Below the pieces are notes generated by a model. The model was not told the DNA's origin. It searched no databases and was given only the letters and a program-made list of their open reading frames with translations. A DNA stretch of 36,051 nucleotides, from the IMG/VR virus record IMGVR_UViG_3300008453_000575, positions 1-36,051 of that record. One strand, written 5' to 3'. Positions 1 to 6,534 of this stretch are shown in pieces; within the stretch, counting starts at the first letter, position 1; the number at the start of each line of letters is the position of its first letter. The DNA is from a virus. The position numbers were made by a program, and so were the translations under genes.

Positions 1-1
1 A

Positions 2-157
2 TTTGACACAAATGATTGTATAGAAATATGCGATAATTTTGCCATTAAATTTGCAGAATGGTTAGTAATTCAATATAATGAAGATATAATATATACCGAA
101 TATAACACTAAAGAATTATTAGAAATATTTAAAAAATCTTATAAAAACGAATCGTAG
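2..157 (+). CDS. Hypothetical protein, 5'-truncated by window edge
   Basis: The window opens inside a reading frame of 52 codons that ends in TAG at 155-157. The visible C-terminus is acidic and aromatic and ends KKSYKNES. I do not recognise a family and see no catalytic motif. Composition and the absence of hydrophobic stretches suggest a small soluble protein. It is followed after 8 bases by a TATAAC...GTTATA palindrome, the same layout as the other cassette-like genes in this window, so it is probably the cargo of a cassette that begins outside the window. Its start and full length cannot be seen. Confidence 0.6.
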   Translation, partial: FDTNDCIEICDNFAIKFAEWLVIQYNEDIIYTEYNTKELLEIFKKSYKNES

Positions 158-165
158 CTATTTCT

Positions 166-246
166 TATAACGGTTTCGGGCTTGGCGAAGTGGCTTTTAG
201 CGTTGGCTTGTGTGTCGGAAAGCCATTTTGCCAAACCCGTGTTATA
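166..246 (+). repeat. attC-like imperfect palindrome, site A
   Basis: TATAAC at 166-171 pairs with GTTATA at 241-246. Inside it, CGGGCTTGGC in the left arm pairs with GCCAAACCCG in the right arm, and TGGCTTT pairs with AAAGCCA. The left arm has extra unpaired bases, as integron attC sites do. It lies directly after one gene and before the next. Five similar sites occur in the window. Assignment as attC is inference; this could be another Bacteroidetes palindromic repeat. Confidence 0.65.
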
Positions 247-315
247 TGAAGTGCCGACTTATTTAGCACAAAAAATAAATTGAAAAACTAAACAGAAAAA
301 CAAAAGAAAAAAGCG

Positions 316-480
316 ATGGAAGATTTAAAAGAATTTATTTTAGTTTACGATAGTGGGTATAAAGAAATGACACGCCACTATAATATAAAAGAAGTTGAAA
401 AATGTTATTTAAATAAACAAGTTAGAAGTAATAGAGGTACACTTGAAATTTGCGTAAAAGTATTAGAAAATGGAAATTAA
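316..480 (+). CDS. Small hypothetical protein (54 aa)
   Basis: An ATG at 316 opens a 54-codon frame ending in TAA at 478-480. The protein is charged, with DSGYKEMTRHYNIKEVEKCY in its middle, and has no signal peptide or membrane segment. No family is recognised. Its last 11 bases overlap the start of the ABC-ATPase/GNAT gene in another frame, so the two are probably translationally coupled and share one cassette between palindromes A and B. The name is left open; the main support is the overlap and the intact frame in an otherwise gene-free 310-base gap. Confidence 0.55.
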   Translation: MEDLKEFILVYDSGYKEMTRHYNIKEVEKCYLNKQVRSNRGTLEICVKVLENGN

Positions 481-1618
481 ATTAAAAACAAAAATATTGA
501 ATGATAAATACACCGAGTATGTGTATGAAGCTTTTGATATTCAGAACAAAGAAGAAACATCTGTATCTATTCCTATGAATTTAGGGGAAGCTAAAAACTT
601 TGATTGGAATATCGGAGTTATTTTAGGAGGAAGTGGTAGTGGGAAAACTACTATCTTAAAAAAGATGGGCGATGTAAAAAAAGTAAACTTTGATGCAGAG
701 AAACCATTGATAAGTAACTTTGATTGGTTAGAACCAAAAGACGCTACATTAGTTTTAACTTCAATGGGATTAAGTTCTGTTCCTACTTGGTTAAGACCAT
801 TTCACACATTAAGTAATGGTGAACAATATCGAGCAACATTAGCTTACTTGGTTGCATCTGCAAAAGATGGTGAAGTAATTTTAGTTGATGAATATACTTC
901 GGTTGTAGATAGAGATGTAGCAAAGGCTATGAGTTTTGCTTTGCAAAAATACATTCGTAGAGAAAATAAAAGGATAATAGTTGCATCTTGCCATTACGAT
1001 ATATTAGAATGGTTGATGCCTAATTGGACTTGTTCACCACAAAAAGGAGGCGTACTCGAAAGAGGCGAATGGCTTCGGCAAGGCAGACCACAAATCACAT
1101 TACAAGTTAGTAGGGTTGAGGCTGAAACTTGGGACTTCTTCAAAAAACATCATTATTTAACAGAGGAACTGAATAAATCAGCACAATGTATTTTATTTGA
1201 ATGGAATGACAAACCTATTGGAATATGCTGTGTGCTTAATACACCGAGAAAAGGTATGGGAGAGGCAATGGCTATATCAAGGATTGTAATATTGCCAGAC
1301 TATCAAGGACTTGGGTTAGGTAGCAAATTATCATCTTTTATTGGTGGTGCTTACAAACTAAGAGGGAATAGGATGTTCATAAAAACAGCTAATCCTGCAC
1401 TTGGAGAGTATTTTAATAAGAACACAAAAGAATGGAGAGGAACTTCAAATAATGGTAAAGGTAAACCTGCATCTTCTTTTGACACCTTGAAGTATAAAAA
1501 TAGATTAACAAGGGTATCTTATTCACACGAATATATAGGAGAAAGTATAAATGGTTACGAAGATTTATTATTACCAATAAACGAAATGAGAAGTAAAAAT
1601 GAAATTACATTATTTTAA
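470..1618 (+). CDS. ABC-type ATPase fused to GNAT acetyltransferase domain
   Basis: This 382-residue soluble protein has an ABC-type ATPase in its first half. Walker A is G53-GSGSGK-T60, an LSNGEQ signature sits at 114-119, Walker B ends in D140-E141 and a switch histidine is H175. There are no membrane segments, so it is not a transporter subunit by itself. Residues about 215-330 look like a GNAT acetyltransferase, with the acetyl-CoA loop region QGLGLGS after a beta strand VILPDY. ABC-ATPase/GNAT fusions of this kind are known from phages and mobile elements, but their substrate is not established to my knowledge. The gene overlaps the small upstream gene by 11 bases and is followed by palindrome B. 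A role in nucleic-acid handling or defence is only inference. Confidence 0.8.
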   Translation: MEIKLKTKILNDKYTEYVYEAFDIQNKEETSVSIPMNLGEAKNFDWNIGVILGGSGSGKTTILKKMGDVKKVNFDAEKPLISNFDWLEPKDATLVLTSMGLSSVPTWLRPFHTLSNGEQYRATLAYLVASAKDGEVILVDEYTSVVDRDVAKAMSFALQKYIRRENKRIIVASCHYDILEWLMPNWTCSPQKGGVLERGEWLRQGRPQITLQVSRVEAETWDFFKKHHYLTEELNKSAQCILFEWNDKPIGICCVLNTPRKGMGEAMAISRIVILPDYQGLGLGSKLSSFIGGAYKLRGNRMFIKTANPALGEYFNKNTKEWRGTSNNGKGKPASSFDTLKYKNRLTRVSYSHEYIGESINGYEDLLLPINEMRSKNEITLF

Positions 1619-1691
1619 AAATGCGGTGGCTTTTTACTTTTTGTTTTTCCTTCACGAAACTTCAATTAGAAACGGTCAGCAAGGCATTTCA

Positions 1692-1789
1692 TATAACGTT
1701 TTGCGGCTTTGTGTCTGTTTGCCCTTTGCACAAAGTTTCAATTTTACCACAAATGTTGATGGGGCAAATAGCACAAAACCGCTGTTATA
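1692..1789 (+). repeat. attC-like imperfect palindrome, site B
   Basis: TATAAC at 1692-1697 pairs with GTTATA at 1784-1789. The inner arms pair GCGG..TTGTG with CACAAAACCGC, then TTTGCCC with GGGCAAA. As in site A, the left arm carries extra bases and the right arm is compact. It fills most of the 190-base gap between the ATPase gene and the first methyltransferase. No real gene is seen in this gap on either strand. Confidence 0.65.
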
Positions 1790-1811
1790 GGCAGTAGGGA
1801 TTTTTAGCAGA

Positions 1812-2888
1812 ATGTTTAATCGAAGCACTAAAGAAAAAATTAAAATAAAAAAAAGCGTGGGAAAAAATATATTGTATAATGGAGATTGCTTAATTGAAAG
1901 CGATAAAATTGAAAGCGGAACGGTTGATTTGATATTAACTGATTTGCCTTTTGGCACAATGAAAGGATTAGATGCAGAGCCAATAAAAGGAGATAATGAT
2001 AAAAATTATGTTGCTGGCGGTGGATATAAAAAAGGATATGAATGGGATGCTATAATTGAACCTAAAAAAGTTTATGAAATTGCAAATCGAATACTAAGGA
2101 AAAACGGCAGGATGGTTTTATTTTGTCAAGAACCATTTACAACACTTTTGATAAATGAAGCAATGCCAAACGTTCCATTTAATTACCGTGCTATTTGGGA
2201 AAAAAACGACTTTGCAAATTGTTTGTTTGCTAAAAAAGCAATGGTTAATTATTATGAGGATATTTTAATATTTAGCAAAAAGGCTTGTTATGAAGCAAAG
2301 CACCCATTAAAACCTATATTCTTTGAGATATACCAAAAGCACGGCAAGGATATATGCCTAAATGCAATACGAACAAGCGGCAGATTTTCAAGTGAACAAA
2401 GCATAAATTTTCATACATCAATAAAGTTTGGCTATGGAGATGGGATGGTATTTGAATTAATGGTTGAAGAATTATTTAACCACTGCAAACAGACTATTGA
2501 TATACCTTTTGAATATGAATATTTAAAGGGAATAGATGAGCAGTATAAAAAAGAATTTGCAAGCACTTTTAACCTTTGGGAAGGCAACAAATACAAAAGC
2601 AACATACTGAAATACAAAAAGGATTACAACGGCTACCATCCCACTCAAAAACCTATTTTATTGCTTGAAGATTTGATAAAGACCTTCAGTAATGAAAATG
2701 ATTTGGTAGTGGATTTAACAATGGGAAGCGGAAGCACTGGAGTGGCTTGTAATAATACCAACAGAGATTTTACAGGAATTGAAATGAGTGAACAATATTT
2801 TAACATAGCACAAAAGCGAATTAATGGAACGGAATTTAAACCAAACGGTTTTGAAAAAACCGAAGAGCGTGGGCTTTTTTTATTTTAA
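1812..2888 (+). CDS. DNA methyltransferase, beta class (N6-adenine/N4-cytosine)
   Basis: A 358-residue member of the N6_N4 DNA methyltransferase family. The order is the beta class: the catalytic motif IV comes first (DLILTDLPFGT, about residues 39-49) and the SAM-binding motif I comes late (DLTMGSGSTGVA, about residues 299-310) after the PTQKP segment. Motif IV is DLPF rather than the usual DPPY/F, a change also seen in phage members of the family. The middle insertion, about residues 130-260, is probably the target-recognition region. No restriction enzyme gene is adjacent, so it is an orphan or anti-restriction methyltransferase. It lies between palindromes B and C as a single-gene cassette. 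The target sequence cannot be predicted from here. Confidence 0.85.
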   Translation: MFNRSTKEKIKIKKSVGKNILYNGDCLIESDKIESGTVDLILTDLPFGTMKGLDAEPIKGDNDKNYVAGGGYKKGYEWDAIIEPKKVYEIANRILRKNGRMVLFCQEPFTTLLINEAMPNVPFNYRAIWEKNDFANCLFAKKAMVNYYEDILIFSKKACYEAKHPLKPIFFEIYQKHGKDICLNAIRTSGRFSSEQSINFHTSIKFGYGDGMVFELMVEELFNHCKQTIDIPFEYEYLKGIDEQYKKEFASTFNLWEGNKYKSNILKYKKDYNGYHPTQKPILLLEDLIKTFSNENDLVVDLTMGSGSTGVACNNTNRDFTGIEMSEQYFNIAQKRINGTEFKPNGFEKTEERGLFLF

Positions 2889-2934
2889 TTTTTTCAAACG
2901 AAATGTTGAAACGAAGAACGTCTGCCCTATTGCC

Positions 2935-3057
2935 TATAACGTTTTCGGGCTTGGCGAAGTTGCCGAACCGAAAGCTAAATTGAAAAACAAATGTTGAAAA
3001 TTATGGATAAAGTTGAATTAAAAGACGAAACGGCAATTTTGCCAAACCCGTGTTATG
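2935..3057 (+). repeat. attC-like imperfect palindrome, site C, overlapping the next gene
   Basis: TATAAC at 2935-2940 pairs with GTTATG at 3052-3057. Inner arms CGGGCTTGGC and GCCAAACCCG are nearly the same as in site A, and TTGCCG pairs with CGGCAA. The loop is longer than in the other sites and contains both possible ATG starts of the next methyltransferase, so the right arm is protein-coding. Confidence 0.65.
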
Positions 3058-3836
3058 TGCAGTGCTGTGATAATTTGGAACTCCTAAAATCACAGCCGAA
3101 TGAAAGTGTAAATATGATTTATTGCGATATACTTTATGGCACAGGTAGAAACTTTGGCGATTACCAAGATTTAAAGCCAATACGAAGCGAAATTGAAAGC
3201 CACTACTTACCAAGACTTATTGAAATGAAACGAGTGCTAAAACAAAACGGCTGTATTTATTTACAAATGGACACACGAATTAACCATTGGATGCGGATTT
3301 TAATGGATGATGTTTTTGGGTATGATAACTTCCGAAATGAAATTGTATGGTGCTATAATTCGCAAGGTAAAACAACAAAACATTGGAATAAAAAACACGA
3401 TGTAATATTATTTTACTCCAAAAGTGATACGTTTATTTTCAATTCGGATATTGTGAAAGACAGTATATCTGATTTAACATACAGAAGATTTAAGAAAGAA
3501 ATTGACACTTTTGGTTATTATACTGTTTTGAAAAATGGTAAGCGAACACAATATTCATTAGCCGATGGAAGTTTACCAAAAGATTGGTTTGAAGATGTTA
3601 CATACATTAGTAGAGATAACAAAGAATTGACAGGTTATCCTACCCAAAAACCAAAGGAACTAATAAGCCGTTTTGTTTTAGCTTCCACAAATGAAGGTGA
3701 TGTAGTGGCTGATTACTATTTGGGTAGTGGCACAACCGCCAAAGTTTGTCAGGAATTAAACCGAAATTTTATAGGCTGTGATTTGAACCCGAAAGCTATT
3801 GAAATAACGAAAGGTCGTTTGAATGGTGGTAGGTAG
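2991..3836 (+). CDS. DNA methyltransferase, beta class, second copy
   Basis: A 281-residue N6_N4-type DNA methyltransferase. Motif IV is CDILYGTG near residues 45-52 (DILY in place of DPPY), PTQKPKELI lies in the C-terminal half, and motif I is DYYLGSGTTAKVC. It is shorter than the first methyltransferase and only distantly similar to it, so the two are probably not a recent duplication. ATG codons at 2991 and 3003 are both possible starts, and both lie in the loop of palindrome C. Residues up to about 23 are therefore written in the palindrome's right arm (ETAILPNPCY). It has no restriction partner and is the last gene before the phage-like region. Likely role: host mimicry or protection of DNA. 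Confidence 0.8.
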   Translation: MLKIMDKVELKDETAILPNPCYVQCCDNLELLKSQPNESVNMIYCDILYGTGRNFGDYQDLKPIRSEIESHYLPRLIEMKRVLKQNGCIYLQMDTRINHWMRILMDDVFGYDNFRNEIVWCYNSQGKTTKHWNKKHDVILFYSKSDTFIFNSDIVKDSISDLTYRRFKKEIDTFGYYTVLKNGKRTQYSLADGSLPKDWFEDVTYISRDNKELTGYPTQKPKELISRFVLASTNEGDVVADYYLGSGTTAKVCQELNRNFIGCDLNPKAIEITKGRLNGGR

Positions 3837-3843
3837 CATTGCA

Positions 3844-3870
3844 CATAACTACCCGCTAACAGCGACTAAC
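3844..3870 (+). repeat. Lone left half of an attC-like palindrome
   Basis: Immediately after the second methyltransferase stop, CATAAC at 3844-3849 is followed by TACCCGC, the position and form of a left arm in the other sites. A matching right arm (GCGGGTA then GTTATG) is not present downstream before the phage genes start. It may be the left edge of the inserted phage, or a decayed site. Confidence 0.4.
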
Positions 3871-3881
3871 GTATTACAATT

Positions 3882-4061
3882 ATGCAAATATACACGAAAA
3901 CAAAAGTAATCCGAGTTACACCTATACAACTAGCCACACTCCAAAAAATGAAGTCTTACAATGTCGATGTTGGGCATTTCATTAGAGAAGCCATAGCTGA
4001 GAAAATCAAAAGAGAGTACAAAGATTTAATACCTAAAGAAAAAAATAATTGTCCTTTTTGA
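3882..4061 (+). CDS. Small ribbon-helix-helix-like DNA-binding protein
   Basis: A 59-residue protein starting at ATG 3882. A short strand (TKVIRVTP, residues 6-13) is followed by two helices, the second reading VDVGHFIREAIAEKI. This is the usual form of Arc/MetJ-type ribbon-helix-helix proteins, which bind operators as dimers of dimers. Its stop codon lies inside the palindromic operator of the next promoter (4056-4084), so it could be an autoregulator or the regulator of the phage promoters; this is inference from position. It could also belong to the last cassette rather than the phage. The tail KEKNNCPF has no known role. Confidence 0.65.
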   Translation: MQIYTKTKVIRVTPIQLATLQKMKSYNVDVGHFIREAIAEKIKREYKDLIPKEKNNCPF

Positions 4062-4100
4062 ATAAAAGTATTGTTTAATCAAAATAAAGTATTATATTTG
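4056..4100 (+). promoter_or_regulatory. Early promoter P1 with palindromic operator
   Basis: The promoter is TTG at 4071-4073, exactly 19 bases, then TATATTTG at 4093-4100, a perfect match to the Bacteroidetes consensus. Over the -33 element lies a 29-bp imperfect palindrome: left arm TTTTGAATAAA (4056-4066), spacer AGTATTG, right arm TTTAATCAAAA (4074-4084), with 10 of 11 arm positions paired. The same palindrome occurs at three other promoters in the window. It should drive 4117-5539 and perhaps further. Confidence 0.8.
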
Positions 4101-4116
4101 TAAAAAAATTAATCAA

Positions 4117-4257
4117 ATGGAACAACTAACAGATTACCAAACACAGAGAATTGAAGCATTGGAGAGAGAAAATGCCAAACTTCAAAGCCAGTTAAACGAG
4201 GCAAAGGAAATTTTAACACAACTACTAAAAGAATTACAAGATGGGAGCGAGCAGTAA
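4117..4257 (+). CDS. Small coiled-coil protein (46 aa)
   Basis: This is the first gene after promoter P1, with a leader of about 10 bases from the predicted transcription start. The 46-residue product is nearly all helix. Leucines or isoleucines recur in heptads through IEALERENAKLQSQLNEAKE, so a leucine-zipper dimer is likely. There is no basic region before the zipper, so DNA binding is not evident. It overlaps the next gene by 17 bases. Function unknown; it resembles small zipper peptides common near the recombination genes of flavobacterial phages. Confidence 0.65.
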   Translation: MEQLTDYQTQRIEALERENAKLQSQLNEAKEILTQLLKELQDGSEQ

Positions 4258-4687
4258 CACATTTTTAGAATTAAGAGAACAGGACTTTGTATCGATGTAT
4301 GATGCAACTTTTACAAAAAAACAGGCTATCCTAACAGGAAAAAGAATGGTAGATAATCTACTAGAAAGCGGTAAAGTAGATACGATGCAATTTACTGCTA
4401 ATCTAGCACGTTTAAATGAGGTTATAAGCACTGCACTAACCGAGATAAGGAAACATATTCCTGAAGAAAAACAGACTGTTTTAGGGGTTGAATTTACGCC
4501 TGTTAATGGTGGTAATACTTTGAACTACTCAGATGATGAGGTTTACAATGTTTTGAAGTCGGATTTAGATGCTAGGGTTGAATTGTTAAAATTAGCGCAA
4601 AAACAAAGTGTTTTGGATACTTACGGCAATGAAGTACCGAAAGTATCGACTACACCTAGAAAATCAAGTATAACTATAAAATTTTAA
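4241..4687 (+). CDS. Conserved phage-type hypothetical protein upstream of ERF
   Basis: A 148-residue soluble protein, mostly helical in its first 85 residues (MVDNLLESGKVDTMQFTANL is typical) with a basic C-terminus, RKSSITIKF. I know no function for it. It overlaps the zipper peptide and ends four bases before the ERF gene, so it is in the same operon as the annealing protein and the SSB-like protein. A part in recombination, perhaps as a partner of ERF, is plausible from position only. The start ATG at 4241 is supported by the coupling overlap. Confidence 0.7.
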   Translation: MGASSNTFLELREQDFVSMYDATFTKKQAILTGKRMVDNLLESGKVDTMQFTANLARLNEVISTALTEIRKHIPEEKQTVLGVEFTPVNGGNTLNYSDDEVYNVLKSDLDARVELLKLAQKQSVLDTYGNEVPKVSTTPRKSSITIKF

Positions 4688-4691
4688 GGAT

Positions 4692-5186
4692 ATGAAAAAT
4701 ATAGCTATTGCCTTAATTAAATCTCAATCAGAGATGTCAGACGCTAAAAAAAACGCTGTAAATCCTTTTCTAAAAAATTCATACGCTGATTTGAATGCTA
4801 TTAGGGAGGTTATAATACCAGTTTTAAATCAAAATAACATAGCCGTATTACAACCAATGGTTGAAATAAACGGAGAAATGTACATTAAAACTCTTTTACT
4901 ACACGAATCAGGAGAAACTATTGAAAGTGTAACTAAAATAATTGTATCAAAAATAAATGATGCTCAATCTCAGGGTAGTGGAATAACATACGCTCGTAGA
5001 TATGGACTTCAAAGTTTATTAAATGTGGGAGCTATTGATGACGATGGTAACAAATCTTCTAATAATGTACAACCTAAACCAATGGCAACCGCTGAAATAT
5101 TAGCAAAAGCAAAGGCAACTAACGCAACAATGGCGCAAATTAAGACTAAATACAGCGTAACTGCTGAACAAGAAAAAAACTATTAA
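4692..5186 (+). CDS. erf: ERF-family single-strand annealing protein
   Basis: A 164-residue protein of the ERF recombinase superfamily, which anneals complementary single strands and replaces RecA in phage recombination. The typical segments are seen in order: NPFLKNSYADLNAIREVI near residues 22-40, a central beta part (MYIKTLLLHESGETIES), then the diagnostic GSGITYARRYGLQSLLNVG near residues 97-116. The C-terminal tail is rich in Ala and Lys and is probably flexible. The likely partner is the SSB-like protein encoded next. A terminator-like hairpin lies between the two genes and may lower expression of the second. The nuclease partner may be the VRR-NUC protein at 11962, but that is inference. 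Confidence 0.88.
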   Translation: MKNIAIALIKSQSEMSDAKKNAVNPFLKNSYADLNAIREVIIPVLNQNNIAVLQPMVEINGEMYIKTLLLHESGETIESVTKIIVSKINDAQSQGSGITYARRYGLQSLLNVGAIDDDGNKSSNNVQPKPMATAEILAKAKATNATMAQIKTKYSVTAEQEKNY

Positions 5187-5195
5187 TAAATAAGC

Positions 5196-5231
5196 AGTGA
5201 GGGTAGTACTGCAACTTACTACCCACTTTTT
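5196..5231 (+). terminator. Hairpin with T-run between ERF and SSB-like genes
   Basis: AGTGAGGGTAGTA (5196-5208) pairs with TACTACCCACT (5217-5227), 11 pairs with one bulged A, then five T. It sits within an operon with no promoter of the usual form after it, so it may act as a partial terminator or attenuator. Confidence 0.65.
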
Positions 5232-5245
5232 AAATATATTTTATT

Positions 5246-5539
5246 ATGGCATTAAATTTTTATGGTTCAATCGATTTTTCTAAATTATTAGAAATGGCAA
5301 AAGCGGGACACAAAGCATTTTCAAAGTCCGAAAAAAACGGACGTATTTACTTGAATGTAGATGTTTATGTTAAAGATGAGGTGGGGCAATATGGCGACAA
5401 GGCGAGTATTAGAGGTACTTTTAAGGGAGCGACAAAGGAAGATAAATTTTACTTTGCAAACTTAAAAGAAAGCGCACCTTTTACGGAATCACAACCAGCA
5501 ATGGACGAGATACCAACTATTGATGATTTACCATTCTAG
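5246..5539 (+). CDS. SSB-like single-stranded DNA-binding protein with acidic tip
   Basis: A 97-residue protein. The body has OB-like beta strands (GRIYLNVDVYV, DKASIRGTFKG, KFYFANLKE), and the end is MDEIPTIDDLPF, matching the acidic C-terminal tip (DDxPF) by which SSB binds its partner proteins. It is shorter than bacterial SSB (about 110 residues for the core alone) and lacks a recognisable SSB core signature, so it is either a much reduced SSB or a phage analogue with a converged tip. Its position after ERF fits a recombination or replication role. The tip is the strongest evidence; the fold is inferred. Confidence 0.7.
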   Translation: MALNFYGSIDFSKLLEMAKAGHKAFSKSEKNGRIYLNVDVYVKDEVGQYGDKASIRGTFKGATKEDKFYFANLKESAPFTESQPAMDEIPTIDDLPF

Positions 5540-5549
5540 TAACCAAAAA

Positions 5550-5575
5550 AACCGCCTTATTAATTTAGGGCGGTT
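5550..5575 (-). terminator. Hairpin, terminator-like only on the minus strand
   Basis: AACCGCC (5550-5556) pairs with GGCGGTT (5569-5575), a perfect 7-bp stem with a 12-base loop. On the + strand the stem is followed by A, not T. Read on the minus strand it ends in a T-run, so it is a better minus-strand terminator, yet no minus-strand gene is nearby. It may instead block antisense transcripts or protect mRNA ends. Confidence 0.5.
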
Positions 5576-5588
5576 AAAAAAATAGATT

Positions 5589-5804
5589 ATGAAAGAAATA
5601 AACACTCCTAGCCACTACGATAATAGTAAAGGTAGTTTATACCAATTTGCAGAACAACAAGGCTTAAACGCTTGGGAATTTGACGTTTTAAAACGTACGG
5701 TTCGATGCAGAAAAAAAGGGAACTTTGAGGAGGACATAAAAAAGACTATTGCAGTTTTAGAACTTTATTTAAAAGAATATGAGCAAACTACAAAGAATAA
5801 CTAA
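5589..5804 (+). CDS. DUF3310-like small protein
   Basis: A 71-residue protein that resembles DUF3310, a family common in phages and often labelled nucleotide kinase-like without proof. It has the opening NTPSHYDN, the aromatic middle WEFDVLKRTVRCRKKGN and the closing helix DIKKTIAVLELYLKEY, in the usual order. It is soluble and near neutral. It sits between the SSB-like gene and a MazG-like gene and overlaps the next small gene by 26 bases, which fits nucleotide metabolism. A short gene at 29389 carries a helix similar to its last one. True activity of the family is not known. Confidence 0.7.
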   Translation: MKEINTPSHYDNSKGSLYQFAEQQGLNAWEFDVLKRTVRCRKKGNFEEDIKKTIAVLELYLKEYEQTTKNN

Positions 5805-5895
5805 GGTACTAGAGTACTACTACAAAAAAGGACACAACTCCGAAAGAATTAATAATTTATACCACAAAATACTGAAAGATGCAGAAAAAAGTTAA
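5779..5895 (+). CDS. Small basic protein (38 aa), overlapping both neighbours
   Basis: An ATG at 5779 opens 38 codons ending in TAA at 5893-5895. The product is basic and aromatic (YYYKKGHNSERINN). It overlaps the DUF3310-like gene by 26 bases and the MazG-like gene by 17 bases, each in another frame. Without it the 74 bases between those genes would be empty, which is unusual in this tightly packed region. No family recognised. It resembles short phage peptides that bind nucleic acid or host proteins, but nothing more can be said. Confidence 0.55.
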   Translation: MSKLQRITKVLEYYYKKGHNSERINNLYHKILKDAEKS

Positions 5896-6244
5896 AGATT
5901 TTATGACTATTGGGCGACAACTTGTTAACGAATCGCCAAGCCTTACAAAATACAATGATTATACATTACGCTATAATCTAATGAAAGAGGAGAATAAGGA
6001 GTATTTACAAGCGTGCCACGATCACGATAAAGTAGAAATACTCGATGCTTTAGTAGACCAAGCGTATGTGCTAATCGGAACGATACACCAGCACGGAATG
6101 AGTGATATATTCGAAGAAGCATTTAACCGAGTTCACGAGAACAATATGAGTAAATTTCCAAATGGTCAAATATTACGAGATGCTGAGGGCAAAATATTGA
6201 AACCCGACGGATTTAAACCCGTTGATTTAAGCGATTTAGTATAA
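5879..6244 (+). CDS. MazG-like nucleotide pyrophosphohydrolase
   Basis: A 121-residue all-alpha NTP pyrophosphohydrolase of the MazG/PRA-PH type. The metal-binding pattern is visible: E37-E38-x-x-E41, then E53-x-x-D56 with D60 one turn later. The C-terminal KPDGFKPVDLSDLV is typical of phage forms. Such enzymes hydrolyse (d)NTPs to monophosphates and may shift nucleotide pools or lower (p)ppGpp during infection; which substrate applies here is unknown. The gene closes the operon: a terminator follows 9 bases after the stop, then a new promoter. Confidence 0.82.
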   Translation: MQKKVKDFMTIGRQLVNESPSLTKYNDYTLRYNLMKEENKEYLQACHDHDKVEILDALVDQAYVLIGTIHQHGMSDIFEEAFNRVHENNMSKFPNGQILRDAEGKILKPDGFKPVDLSDLV

Positions 6245-6253
6245 TTATAAATT

Positions 6254-6284
6254 AACCCAGCCTTAAAAAGTTGGGTTTTTTTTT
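6254..6284 (+). terminator. Rho-independent terminator after MazG-like gene
   Basis: AACCCA (6254-6259) pairs with TGGGTT (6272-6277), with a G-T wobble inside, followed by a run of nine T. It ends the first early operon. Confidence 0.8.
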
Positions 6285-6290
6285 CACTTA

Positions 6291-6334
6291 TTTTGATTAA
6301 AAGTTTTTTTTATTCAAAAATAGCTTTATATTTG
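6291..6334 (+). promoter_or_regulatory. Promoter P2 with palindromic operator
   Basis: TATATTTG at 6327-6334 is the -7 box. The -33 position (6305-6307) is TTT, not TTG. The operator palindrome has left arm TTTTGATTAAA (6291-6301), spacer AGTTTTT and right arm TTTATTCAAAA (6309-6319), with 10 of 11 positions paired. Its distance to the -7 box is one base shorter than in P1, P4 and P5. Confidence 0.72.
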
Positions 6335-6369
6335 TACCAGCAATAAAGATAAAAGAAAAACAACAAACT

Positions 6370-6534
6370 ATGAAACAAAAAAAAGACGGTAGCTATAAAC
6401 GTAGCGGAGGTAGTAGGGTAAACGCTGGGCGTAAGCCTTTAGAAATTCCCACAAAAAAAGTAACATTTAGTGTGCGTTACGACTTAGTAAAACAACTTAA
6501 AGAAATGGTTAAAGAATGGAAAACATCGAACTAA
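6370..6534 (+). CDS. Small ribbon-helix-helix-like protein (54 aa)
   Basis: The first gene after promoter P2, starting at ATG 6370. Residues 1-25 are basic, with GGSRVNAGRKP, a motif also found at the start of small terminases and many phage DNA-binding proteins. Residues 29-50 (KKVTFSVRYDLVKQLKEMV) have the strand-helix form of a ribbon-helix-helix domain. It therefore probably binds DNA as a dimer and could act on the palindromic operators next to P1, P2, P4 and P5; that link is inference. It overlaps the following gene by 19 bases. Confidence 0.65.
   Translation: MKQKKDGSYKRSGGSRVNAGRKPLEIPTKKVTFSVRYDLVKQLKEMVKEWKTSN

Noticed and set aside
1599-1790. Open frame of 63 codons overlapping palindrome B, and its minus-strand partner at 1676-1957
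   Set aside because: Both are mainly composed of palindrome sequence. The product has no protein-like pattern beyond chance.
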